NCBI RefSeq assembly: GCF_000252855.1
Contig: NC_017045.1
Span: forward strand, 186,001-250,000
Direction of reading: 5' to 3'
DNA: 64,000 nucleotides
Source: Riemerella anatipestifer ATCC 11845 = DSM 15868
GTDB taxonomy: Bacteria; Bacteroidota; Bacteroidia; Flavobacteriales; Weeksellaceae
This document shows positions 17,357 through 26,772 of this stretch, piece by piece. The notes beneath the pieces are model-generated. The model searched no databases. It saw only the letters and a program-made list of their open reading frames with translations, and had not been told where the DNA came from. The translations under genes were made by a program, and so were the position numbers. The number at the start of each line of letters is the position of its first letter. The stretch's first letter is position 1.

Positions 17357-18886
17357 TTATTTTTTATACTTTTTATGGAATATACTTTCCACATCCTCTC
17401 TAGTAAGCTTAAGTTCAGAGGCTATTTTTTTACCTAATGAGTTATCTGCCATATAAAAATGTCCTGTTATTATTTTTTGAATATCCTTATTTGTAACTTG
17501 TTTAAGATCTGCTAACAAATTCTTAAGAAGATTTTCTTGATTCTTTTTATCTAAACTCCTATAAAAATCTCCTGCTTGTTTAAAGTCATTAGGTTTATCA
17601 ATTTTATCTTGAGTAATAAACACATTAGAATATTCTCTTTTGGATTGCTTGTACTTAGCATCATCAGGTTTATTATTTATTCTAGATGGCTGATAGTTTG
17701 TATCGCTCTTAGTACCCCTCTCACTCATAGGTCCATCTTGATTGTTAGAATTTACACTAACAATAGGCCTATTAACAGCTAATTTTTGAAAATTAGCTCC
17801 AACACGATGCCTTTGTGTATCAAAGTAAGAGAAAAGACGTCCTTGTAAAAGTTTATCTTCGGAAGGCTCAATACCTGGAATAAGAGTCCCTGGAGAAAAA
17901 GCAGATTGCTCCACATGTTCAAAGTAATTATCTGGAATTTTATTGAGTGTCATAGTTCCTATTAGCATAGGTTTAGCATCTGTCTCATTCCAAATTTTAG
18001 TTGCATCCAAAGGAAAATAATCTAATTTATCAAAATCGGAAGGTTTTAAAATCTGTACATATAAATCCCACTGAGGATAATTACCTTTCTTTATATTGTC
18101 GTATAAATCTGTTGTGGCGTGTTGAAAATCCATTCCCTGTATTTTAGAAGCCTCCTCCATGCTTAAATTTCTTTCTCCTTGTTTACTTTTCCATGTATAT
18201 TTTACATACACAACCTCTCCATTATTATTAATCCATTTAAATGCATGTACACTAGAGCCGTCCATTTCTCTATAATTTGCAGGTATACCATAATCAGAAT
18301 ACAATCTCATTAACATATGTGTAGATTCTGGAATGTGAGAAAAAAAGTCCAAGTAACGATTTGGATCTTGCCTATTGGTTATAGGAGATGGTTTTAGAGA
18401 ATGAACCATATCAGGAAATTTAATAGCATCTCTAATGAAAAATACAGGTAAATTATTTCCTACAATATCATAATTCCCCTCTTTGGTATAAAATTTTGTA
18501 GCAAACCCTCTTGGATCTCTAAGAGTTTCTGGCGAACCTGTACCATGTATTACTGTAGAAAATCTAACAAAAACAGGGGTTTTAACACCTACTTCACTAA
18601 AAAGCCTTGCCTTTGTGTAAGGAGACATATCTACTTTACATTCAAATTCACCATAAGCTCCAGCTCCTCTAGGATGCACTACTCTTTCAGGTATTCTTTC
18701 CCTATCAAAAGCTGCCAACTTTTCTACCAGGTGAATATCCTGTAAAAGTACAGCACCATTGTTGCCAACTGTAAGAGAGTTCTGATTATCTCCCACAGGA
18801 GCACCAAAATTAGTCGTGAGAGTCTGTTGCCCCATGTAGGCAGAAACACTAAGCAATAAGCCTAGGCCAATAAATGTTTTTTTCAT
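17357..18886 (-). CDS. katA: Exported monofunctional heme catalase
   Basis: 509 residues including a signal peptide (MKKTFIGLGLLLSVSAYMG), so the enzyme should act in the periplasm, unlike most KatA. The distal heme residues are His71 (RVVHPRGAGAYG) and Asn144 (IVGNNLPVFF). The proximal heme ligand is Tyr354 in LFSYFDTQRHRVG. The length matches small-subunit clade catalases. It breaks down hydrogen peroxide. The ankyrin-repeat gene downstream probably assists it. Its promoter region is altered by an IS982 copy inserted 44 nt upstream of the ATG, within or just beside the -7 element TATCTTTG at 18930-18923. Confidence 0.95.
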   Translation of the reverse strand: MKKTFIGLGLLLSVSAYMGQQTLTTNFGAPVGDNQNSLTVGNNGAVLLQDIHLVEKLAAFDRERIPERVVHPRGAGAYGEFECKVDMSPYTKARLFSEVGVKTPVFVRFSTVIHGTGSPETLRDPRGFATKFYTKEGNYDIVGNNLPVFFIRDAIKFPDMVHSLKPSPITNRQDPNRYLDFFSHIPESTHMLMRLYSDYGIPANYREMDGSSVHAFKWINNNGEVVYVKYTWKSKQGERNLSMEEASKIQGMDFQHATTDLYDNIKKGNYPQWDLYVQILKPSDFDKLDYFPLDATKIWNETDAKPMLIGTMTLNKIPDNYFEHVEQSAFSPGTLIPGIEPSEDKLLQGRLFSYFDTQRHRVGANFQKLAVNRPIVSVNSNNQDGPMSERGTKSDTNYQPSRINNKPDDAKYKQSKREYSNVFITQDKIDKPNDFKQAGDFYRSLDKKNQENLLKNLLADLKQVTNKDIQKIITGHFYMADNSLGKKIASELKLTREDVESIFHKKYKK

Positions 18887-18922
18887 TGTTATATACGTTT
18901 AAGGTTTAACTTAATGACGAGG

Positions 18923-18930
18923 CAAAGATA
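18923..18930 (-). promoter_or_regulatory. -7 element of the catalase gene at the IS982 junction
   Basis: Reads TATCTTTG on the minus strand (TAnnTTTG), 36 nt before the catalase ATG. Seven of its eight bases are the IS target duplication, so the element survives but everything upstream of it, including the original -33 region, is now IS sequence. Confidence 0.65.
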
Positions 18931-19917
18931 ACCCGTTGTGCATTATGAAATGAAAAAAACAAGAGTTGTTTATTAGACTGAAAATCAGTATATTGTTTTT
19001 GCTATAAAACGATATAAATGAACAACTTAGAGCAAATATATGAAAGAATTTTGGAAGTTTTAGGACTTTTTTCAGAAAATCAACTGATTAGTTATCAGAG
19101 AAGAACACCTAAAATGAGCGATTTAGAAGTCATAAGTCTTAATATTACTGCTGAATACTTGAGTATTGATAGCGAATTACAGTTATTTAGAAAATTGCCA
19201 AACTCTCTGATAAACAAAATTGAAAGAAGTGTTTACAATAAGCGAAAACGAAGACTATCCCTACAAACAGAGCAAATTAGACAGCGTATTTCGATGGAGT
19301 TCAATGAGTTTGAAGATATTTTTATCGTTGATAGCATGCCAATGAAAGTTTGTGAAAACGCTCGTTCTACTCGTTCAAAAATTTGTAAAGAGCAATCCTA
19401 TTCTTCACCAACATATGGTTATTGTGCTTCACAGAAATTATATTTCTATGGCTATAAACTACACGCAGTATGTTCTTTAAATGGTGTGATTAAGAATTTT
19501 GATATAAGCCCTGCATCCGTTCACGACATCCACTATTTAAAAGATATTGGTGAGCAAATGCGAAACTGTACTTTAATTGGAGATAGAGGCTATTTATCAG
19601 CAAAAGTTCAAATAGATTTATTTAACTATGCTAATATTAAATTAGATACACCAATGAGAAGTAATCAGAAAGATTATATTCCTCAATTTTCATTGTACAA
19701 GAAAAAGCGAAAACGAATTGAGACATTTTTCTCTCAACTTTGCGACCAATTTATGATTAAAAGAAACTATGCTAAAACTTTTGAAGGCTTTAAAACAAGG
19801 ATAATCAGTAAAATAACCGCCGCAACGGTTATTCAATATATCAATAAATTTATCTTCCAAAGAAAATTAAATCATCTAAAAATCAGTATTATTTAAAATG
19901 CACAACGAGTAAAGATA
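18924..19917 (+). mobile_element. IS982-family insertion sequence, ISRa1-like, copy 2
   Basis: The element spans 18931-19910 (980 bp) from ACCCGTTGTGCATT to AATGCACAACGAGT. It is flanked by a 7-bp target duplication AAAGATA (18924-18930 and 19911-19917). Inverted orientation relative to copy 1. Intact direct flanks for each copy show that no inversion between the two has occurred since insertion. The duplication is shorter than the 9 bp at copy 1; IS982-family elements are known to vary. Confidence 0.95.
19018..19896 (+). CDS. IS982-family transposase (copy 2)
   Basis: 292 residues, identical to the product of copy 1, with the DDE triad Asp105, Asp189 and Glu235. The start codon is 88 nt inside the element. 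The gene is transcribed away from the catalase gene. It should be functional. Confidence 0.95.
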   Translation: MNNLEQIYERILEVLGLFSENQLISYQRRTPKMSDLEVISLNITAEYLSIDSELQLFRKLPNSLINKIERSVYNKRKRRLSLQTEQIRQRISMEFNEFEDIFIVDSMPMKVCENARSTRSKICKEQSYSSPTYGYCASQKLYFYGYKLHAVCSLNGVIKNFDISPASVHDIHYLKDIGEQMRNCTLIGDRGYLSAKVQIDLFNYANIKLDTPMRSNQKDYIPQFSLYKKKRKRIETFFSQLCDQFMIKRNYAKTFEGFKTRIISKITAATVIQYINKFIFQRKLNHLKISII

Positions 19918-20008
19918 ATAATTTTGTTTTATGTGCACAATCTATATAGGCTATGTATAGTATTGAGAAAAATTATTATATACTTTCTTAATTCTTGTCT
20001 ATAGACTG

Positions 20009-20860
20009 ATTTAAACTTTTTCTTGAGAAATAAAAAAGGGTTGACGAAATTTGTGTTGCAAAACATAATCATTTCAAAGCCAACTCTATGATGTGTAAAA
20101 TACCTGATAAAGATACAATATAAAGAGGGGTTCAAGTGACAGTTCCTTTAGAAGAAGTAGTAAATGCTATCATTTTCAAATTAAAATTGGGAACCTAGTG
20201 GTATTTATTATCCATAGAATCTTTCTTTGAGGAAAAATCACTCTCGTGGCAATCAGTCTATTATCATTATCGAAAATAGTATAAAATTGATACTTTAAAG
20301 AATCTATGGTGTCAAATATTAGAAAAATTAGACCTTTCAAACCTATCCCTTGATGGAAGCCATACCACAGCCTTCAAAGGTGGCGAAGAAGTAGGCTATC
20401 AAGGAAGGAAGACTCTTAAAACCATACAATGACTATACTTAAATGATAATCAAGGTTTCCTTTTAGCTATTTCAACCCTGTAGTGGGTAACTATAATGAC
20501 CTTTATGAAATAGAAGTTCAGTTTAAAACCATTACTGATACCCTTGAGAAAGCAAATATTGCATTTGATGGACTTTTTCTCAATGCTGATGTAGGTTTTG
20601 ATTCTAAAGAGTTCCGTTGCTCTTGTGAAAAGAAAGAAATACAAGGTAATATTTGTCTTAACAAAAGAAATGAAGGTGTTTCTGATAGGGATGAGTATTT
20701 TGACCCTCTTCTCTACAAAGAAAGGTATAAAATAGAAAGAACCAATGGTTGGATTGATAGTTACAGGGCTTTACTAAATAGATTTGATACAACAGTAGCT
20801 AGTTGGCTAGGATTTAATTATTTAGCTTTTATAGTCATCGCTCTTAAAAAGTTTAAATAG
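20009..20860 (+). mobile_element. IS5-family element relic with decayed transposase
   Basis: ATTTAAACTTTTT at 20009-20021 and its inverse AAAAAGTTTAAAT at 20846-20858 are probable terminal repeats. Between them the plus strand encodes an IS5-type DDE transposase in broken pieces. From about 20091 (MCKIPDKDTI then a stop) come fragments reading VPLEEVVNAIIFKLKIG and SNLSLDGSHTTAFKGGEE, then an open frame 20483-20860 with LFLNADVGFDSKEFR and RYKIERTNGWIDSYRALLNR. The DDE residues are seen as D in LDGSHT, D in NADVGFD and E in KIERTNGW. At least two frameshifts and stop codons make it inactive. Confidence 0.8.
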
Positions 20861-20899
20861 CTTTATTCTTAAAGTTCTGAACTAGTAAATAATTAAAAT

Positions 20900-21245
20900 T
20901 TAGGTTTTAGATGGCCATGACGGAGAATAAATCAATGGAGCCATTAAAGAATCTGTGGATGATCAAAAGTATTGTTTTTACAGATAAGCGTACTTACTTA
21001 TATTGCTATAGTCAGCTTTGTGGAATTGCATATTATGGAAAAGAGTTCCAAAGAAACAACATAAGAAACTTTAAAATGGATTCATATTACTATTAGTGAT
21101 GCAGAGAGGAATTTGTTGGGCGAACATCACAAAATTAAAAGAAACGCTCTTCAATTGTGCTTAAATGAGTTTATTTATAAGTTAAATTGAAGATATTTTA
21201 GAGATAAACTCTTTGAAAATTTGTTGTTGCTAATATTTATTGCAG
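20900..21245 (+). pseudogene. IS1595-family transposase relic (C-terminal part)
   Basis: Broken frames on the plus strand resemble the end of IS1595/ISXO2-like transposases: DGHDGEINGAIK near 20928, KEFQRNNIRNFKMDSYYY to 21096, then in another frame ISDAERNLLGEHHKIKRNAL and YFRDKLFENLLL near 21190-21235. The N-terminal half is missing. Family assignment rests on recall of the C-terminal YHKIK...LNEF.YKLNRRYF pattern. Confidence 0.55.
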
Positions 21246-21323
21246 AACTATGATTTGCGGATATAAAAATATTTTTATATCTTCAGACAATAATTCAAAA
21301 ATATATTAGATATGATTGTGGAA

Positions 21324-24312
21324 ATGAAATTGAAAGTATTGAGTGTAGGGGTGCTCTTTTTGGGGATTCAGAGCATAGTAGCACAAGAAGCAAAAAAAGA
21401 CTCTATTAGAGAAATAGAGGAAGTAGTTGTACTTGGATATACCAAGGTCAAAAAGGAAAATTACGCAGGTACAGCCACTACTGTGGATATGAAATCTGTG
21501 GAAAGTAAAAATGTCTCTAGTATATCACAAGCTTTGGTAGGAGAGGCCTGCGGGAGTTCATGTTGTTACCAGCTCTGGTCAACCTGGTACTACGCCTACT
21601 ATTAGGATTAGAGGTTTTGGCTCTGTAAATGGAAATCGTAGTCCTCTTTTTGTGGTAGATGGTATTCCTTATAATGGAAATGTAACTTCTATAAATCCAG
21701 AAGATATAGAGAGTACGGTTATTTTAAAAGATGCCACGGCAACAGCTATTTATGGGGCAAGGGGTGCCAATGGAGTTGTTCTGATTAACACTAAAACAGG
21801 AAGAGGGCGCTCTGTAATAACCTATGAATCTAAATTAGGTTTTAATATGGATCTGTTACCAAGGTATGATGTTATACGCTCTCCAGAGGAATATATAGAA
21901 ATATCTTGGAATGCGATGTACAACAGAGGACTTTTATCTAGCACTGAAGACCAACTTATAAACCCTGTAGATTTTGCAAATTCTAATGTTTTTAGCAGAA
22001 TAGGTATCAGCCCTAGGTACAATTTATGGGGAAAAGACATTAAAGATTTAATAGATCCAGTAACGGGGAAATTCAGACCAGGGGTCAGTAGGCTGTATAC
22101 TCCTGAAAATTGAGGGAGGTATGCTTTTAATACAGCTACGAGAATAGAAAACAACTTATCTATTAGCGGAGGGAACGGTAATACCTCTCACTATGCCAGT
22201 ATAGGGCATTTAAAAGATGAGGGCTACTCTATAAATTCTAGCTTTGAGCGTTTTTCAGGAAGGTTAAACTTAAGCCATAGGGCTAAACCTTGGCTAAAAG
22301 GAAGCTTCAATATTGGGTATACTTTTGCAAAGATTAAAAATATAGGACAGGGACAGGATTCTAGTAATATATTTCTTTTTGTAAACAATACTCCTCCTAT
22401 CTATCCTTTATTTTTGCGGGATGAAGATGGAAACTTTGTTCCAGACCCATATTATGGAGGTAATCAGTTTGATTATGGCGAGGGGGGTAGAGGATTTTCT
22501 CCATTAGCTAATGCCATTGCCGATGCGATTTATGGAGCACAACGTTCTGAGCGACATGAGATGAATGCCAATTTCTTGCTTCAGGCTAATATTACCAAAG
22601 ATTTGAGTTTTGAAACTCGTTTGGGAGGTCAGTATTATAATGGTTCAGGGTTAAGTTATGCTAATCCTTATTATGGTCCATCTGCAAATGAAAAAGGTAG
22701 ATTATCTAGATCTGATATAGAACGTTTTACTTATAACTTCCAAAAAATACTTAGATACGAGTCTACTTTTGATACGGAACATAAAATAAATGCTTTAGCA
22801 GCCCATGAATCTCATTATTTAAAAGATAGATCCTTCTCTGCTAGTAAATATACAATGGTAGTTCCTGATCTGTTAGAATTTAATAATTTTATCAATAACA
22901 ATTCTATTGGTTCTTATGTTAGTGATTTCTCTCTGGAGAGTTATTTTACACAGGTAGATTATAGTTATTTAAACAAATATTTCTTCACTGGAAGCTGGAG
23001 AACTGATGGATCCTCCAGATTTTTGATCAATAAGTGGGATCAGTTTTATTCTCTCGGTGCTGGTTGGATACTTTCTAGAGAGAACTTTTTAAAAGATAAT
23101 AAAATTTTAAAATTCCTTAAACTCAAGACCTCTTATGGAACTACAGGAGACCAAGCAGGGGTGGGTTTTTACGGAGGGTTTGATGTGTGGAATGCTTCCA
23201 ATTTTGCAGGAATACCCGTAGCTACTTTCAGTAGGGTAGGGTATCCTAACCTTACTTGGGAGAAAGCTAAGATGTTTCAAACAGGAGCTGAACTTACATT
23301 GTTTAACAATAGGGCTCTAGAGATTACTTTAGATTACTACAGAAAGCTTACCACACAGCTTATATTTGACAACAGAATCCCCCCTTCCACGGGTAATGCT
23401 ATTATCAAAGTAAATGATGGACTTTTACTTAATCAAGGATTAGAGTTTAATATCATTGCACATTTGATACAGAAAAAAGACTTTTTCTTGGATTTCTCCA
23501 TGAATGGAGAAACCATACGTAACAGAATATTACGTATGCCTATAGATTTTGCTACAGGTAGAGAGAAAATTATTGATGGTAGTTATGTTAGAGGAAAATC
23601 TCTATTTGATTTTTATATTAGAGAATACAGAGGAGTAAATCCAGATAATGGAGAAGCTTTGTTTACGAGGTATTATCATGATAAAAATGATAATGGTAAG
23701 TTAGATGATAATGAGGGTATCCTTTCGCTTTATGAATATATGGCTAATAATCCTAACGCGAAAATCCTGGAAACTACTACTGGTGATCTTAGTCAAGCTA
23801 CTCTAAAATTTATCAATAAATCTTCTATTCCAGATTTAAGAGGAGCATTTAATATCAATACTGGTTATAAAGGTTTCTCTTTGAGTGTACAAATGCTTTA
23901 TAGCATAGGAGGATATAGGATAGACAATGCCTATGCAGATTTAATGTCTTCTGGAAGAATAGGCAATAATAATTATCATGTGGATATACGTGATAGATGG
24001 CAAAAACCAGGGGATAAGACAGATATTCCTAGAATTTCATCAGGGTTTGGTCAAGATGATCTTTTTAATAATAGATCCACAAGATTCTTAACCAAAGGAG
24101 ATTATCTTATGCTGAATAATATAAGATTAAGTTATAGTTTGCCTAAAAAATATTGCCAGTATTTAAATCTAAATAGTTTGGTATTGTCTGTGTCTGGAGA
24201 TAACCTTTGGGTGGCGTCTCATAGAAGAGGTTTTAATCCTTATTTTATAAATGGTACCTATAGCTATAACCCTCTATCAACCCTATCATTTGGATTAAAA
24301 ACAAGTTTTTAA
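21324..24312 (+). pseudogene. Broken SusC/RagA TonB-dependent receptor
   Basis: The start at 21324 gives a signal peptide (MKLKVLSVGVLFLGIQSIVAQ), then directly the TonB plug (EEVVVLGYTKVKKENYAG) without the usual carboxypeptidase-like domain. One extra base around 21549 (GCC-T-GCGGGAGTT) throws the frame after ALVGEA. The right frame resumes as AGVHVVTSSGQPGTTPTIR, IRGFGSVNGNRSPLFVVDG and ATAIYGARGANGVVLI. A second lesion, TGA at 22111-22113 (PEN-stop-GRYAF, probably from Trp TGG), cuts the barrel. Restored, the protein would have about 995 residues and end STLSFGLKTSF with a C-terminal Phe. The intact SusD partner starts 31 nt downstream. Two independent lesions indicate a true pseudogene. 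Confidence 0.93.
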
Positions 24313-24343
24313 AATATTAAAGTTTCATAAAAAACCATAAAAA

Positions 24344-25792
24344 ATGAAAAATAAAATATTAAACCTAATAGTTTTAAGTATTTGCTTAAGCTTGAGTTCT
24401 TGTAGAAAAGACTTTTTGGATACTCAACCTACTGAAACATTACCTAATCCTCCAGCAGAAGCTAGAATAGGAGGGATATATCCTCTTATGGTAACACCAG
24501 GAGTGGGAGGTACGAATAGGCATGATGATTTTGGACAAAAGGGAATTGATATTTATTCTGATATGCTTTCTTCTGATATGGTCTTATGTGGTGATAATTA
24601 TAGGTGGTATTCGGAGCTAGCACAGTTAATTTCAACTCGATCTAGGCAATTTGATGAAAACTATATATCTTGGAGATATTATTATCGTTTAATTTTTGTA
24701 TGTAATAATATTATCCATTCTCTAGGGGGAGAAGAGGCTATCCCAACATCTAATGAAGATAAGTATGCTATAGGGCAAGTAAAAGCCCTAAGAGCATATT
24801 GTTATTTTTATCTTTTACAGCTCTACACCAATAAGTATGAGCCCTCAGGCATGGCCATTCCTTTATCATTGAAAACAGATCTTAAAGCTTTGCCAAAATC
24901 CACTCAGAAAGAGATCTATGATAAGATTACCAAAGATCTAGAAAGTGCTGTAGATTTATTAAAAGATTTTAAAAGACCTAACAAAGGCTATATAGATCAA
25001 GACGTAGCTAAAGGTATTTTAGTTTATGTATATTCTACCACAAAGCAACATGATAAAGCTGTAAAGCTTTGCGATGAAATTATTGGAAAATATCCTCTCA
25101 CTACTGAAAAGGAACTTACGGGAGGTTTTAATGATATAAATACACCCAGTTGGATGTGGGGATTCGATTCCCAAATAGAAAATAGCCATAGCCTAGCATC
25201 TTGGTGGGGGCAAATGGATATATTTACCTATTCTTATCCTGCAGCAGGGGATTATAAAGCTATAGATGATCACTTGTATAATAAAATAGATGCTGCAGAT
25301 TATAGAAAAAATCAATTTCTGACTTTAGAAGATCCGGATTTTCCTGGAGTTGCTTATAATAAGTTTTACGATGCAGATAGAGAAATACAAGGTAGGAGAA
25401 TTGTTATTCAGGATTATATCTTTATGAGAGTGGATGAATTTCATCTTCTAAAGGCAGAAAATTTAGCTTTCCAAGGTGATATGAAGCAAGCTAAAGATGC
25501 AATTAAATCCTTTGTGAAAACAAGAATGAAAACCCCTGAAGCTATCAAAAAAGAGGACGAAAAAATAGATAAATTATCAGCGCAAGAGTTAAAAGATTAT
25601 ATTTACCTACAAACAAGAATAGAACTTTGGGGAGAAGGTAAATCTTACCTTGCCATGAAGAGAAACCAGGCTACCATAACCAGAGGTAAAAATCATCTAT
25701 TTTATGCAGGTATGTCCTTTCAGTATGATGCTAATGAGCTTACATTTGAAATACCAGAAGAGGAAATTTTAAATAATCCTCATATACGATAG
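24344..25792 (+). CDS. SusD/RagB family lipoprotein
   Basis: 482 residues. Lipoprotein signal peptide with lipobox SLSSC (Cys at about residue 20). Family marks are the early TPR-like segment YRLIFVCNNIIHSL, AIGQVKALRAYCYFYLLQLY, the late motif LQTRIELWGEGKSYLAMKR and the end FEIPEEEILNNPHIR. It would be the surface binding partner of the SusC encoded just upstream, but that receptor gene is broken, so this SusD has no local partner. The substrate is unknown; no glycosidase or peptidase gene is linked. Confidence 0.92.
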   Translation: MKNKILNLIVLSICLSLSSCRKDFLDTQPTETLPNPPAEARIGGIYPLMVTPGVGGTNRHDDFGQKGIDIYSDMLSSDMVLCGDNYRWYSELAQLISTRSRQFDENYISWRYYYRLIFVCNNIIHSLGGEEAIPTSNEDKYAIGQVKALRAYCYFYLLQLYTNKYEPSGMAIPLSLKTDLKALPKSTQKEIYDKITKDLESAVDLLKDFKRPNKGYIDQDVAKGILVYVYSTTKQHDKAVKLCDEIIGKYPLTTEKELTGGFNDINTPSWMWGFDSQIENSHSLASWWGQMDIFTYSYPAAGDYKAIDDHLYNKIDAADYRKNQFLTLEDPDFPGVAYNKFYDADREIQGRRIVIQDYIFMRVDEFHLLKAENLAFQGDMKQAKDAIKSFVKTRMKTPEAIKKEDEKIDKLSAQELKDYIYLQTRIELWGEGKSYLAMKRNQATITRGKNHLFYAGMSFQYDANELTFEIPEEEILNNPHIR

Positions 25793-25859
25793 GTATAGTA
25801 TTTACTAAAATAAAGAAAAGTGTAAAGGTAAAAGTGTAAAAAATCAAAAATAATTTGTC

Positions 25860-26357
25860 ATGAAAAATATGTTCCATATACTCAAAAGAGTTATAGTAAT
25901 CGTACTGCCTATGATATTTGTGATGTCATGTGAATCCAGAGATTATATGACAAGAAATATCAATACAGTTAAGCCATTATCTAATTATTTCGTGGATAAA
26001 GATAATAATCGTTTAACTGCTAATGATTTGCTTTCTCACATCAAAAAGCAAGCTGATATCGGAGAAAATATCCAGTTAACGGACATTAGATTAAGAAAAT
26101 TAAACAAGGAAGAAAAATCTCCAAAAGATGGCCTAGAAGAAATTTATGTACTTGAAGCCAAAACTCAAGATGGGTATTCTAGTATTGCAAAAACCTTTAG
26201 AGTGAGAGGTAATAATAGACTTATGCTTGAAAATAGCAGTTGTAAGTGTACATCGTCAAAATGTAATAATGGTTGCAGTGCACAAATTTTTGGAGGAGAT
26301 TGTATGTGTTCGTATTGCTCTTATGAATGTAAAAAAGAATCGAGCATCACATATTAA
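25860..26357 (+). CDS. Lipoprotein with cysteine-rich C-terminus, unknown function
   Basis: 165 residues. The signal peptide ends in a lipobox (IFVMSC, Cys at about residue 24), so the protein is lipid-anchored. The middle is polar and helical. The last 40 residues carry ten cysteines in a CxC and CxxC-like pattern (SSCKCTSSKC, CSAQIFGGDCMCSYCSYEC), suggesting metal binding or disulfide cross-links. No family is recognised. It follows the SusD gene by 67 nt and ends before a terminator. It may be the ligand-side or accessory lipoprotein of the SusCD system (inference). Confidence 0.8.
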   Translation: MKNMFHILKRVIVIVLPMIFVMSCESRDYMTRNINTVKPLSNYFVDKDNNRLTANDLLSHIKKQADIGENIQLTDIRLRKLNKEEKSPKDGLEEIYVLEAKTQDGYSSIAKTFRVRGNNRLMLENSSCKCTSSKCNNGCSAQIFGGDCMCSYCSYECKKESSITY

Positions 26358-26385
26358 GGATTATTTTTACACTTTTCTTTAGAAG

Positions 26386-26411
26386 AGGAAGAAATAGAAG
26401 TATTTCTTCCT
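26386..26411 (+). terminator. Terminator after the Cys-rich lipoprotein gene
   Basis: AGGAAGAAATA and TATTTCTTCCT form a perfect 11-bp stem with a 4-nt loop, followed by TTTTTT. Confidence 0.85.
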
Positions 26412-26482
26412 TTTTTTGTGCTAAATATTTATTAACACAAAAGCTAAAAAGGGTTCATGTTTTTTAATGTTAATTTTTTTGT

Positions 26483-26505
26483 TAAATACCTCACTGAGGT
26501 ATTTA
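26483..26505. promoter_or_regulatory. 23-nt perfect dyad, possible operator
   Basis: TAAATACCTCA and its inverse TGAGGTATTTA are separated by a single C. The very short centre argues for a protein-binding site rather than an RNA hairpin. It lies 290 nt upstream of the frameshifted lipoprotein-like gene and 83 nt before a 35-codon open frame. Confidence 0.5.
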
Positions 26506-26587
26506 CTCTAACTCAAAATATTTTTTAATATTCGCAATTAATTAAGGCTCTAGACTAGCAAACGATTAAATTTTATTTATTTTTACA

Positions 26588-26695
26588 ATGGCAAACAACA
26601 ATAAATTTAATCATTTTTCTAGTATTGTGGTTAATATATATAAAAATTACATTATTTTTTTAGATTGTAAATCAATAAGTTGCATATATAGATGA
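26588..26695 (+). CDS. Possible small peptide, 35 residues
   Basis: Open frame from ATG 26588 (MANNNKFNHFSSIVV, ending CKSISCIYR and stop TGA). It contains two cysteines. It lies in a 360-nt AT-rich gap that holds no other gene, 83 nt after the dyad. Codon use and composition cannot distinguish it from chance in such AT-rich DNA. Confidence 0.2.
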   Translation: MANNNKFNHFSSIVVNIYKNYIIFLDCKSISCIYR

Positions 26696-26772
26696 AGGAT
26701 TTTATGTAAAAAAAAAAATTGCAATTGTAAAAAAAGATTTGTACATTCGGCGCATAATTTTAAATTAAAAAA

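Noticed and set aside
23000-24312. Separate receptor gene starting at ATG 22414
   Set aside because: The frame is the continuation of the SusC gene after the TGA at 22111. There is no signal peptide or promoter there.
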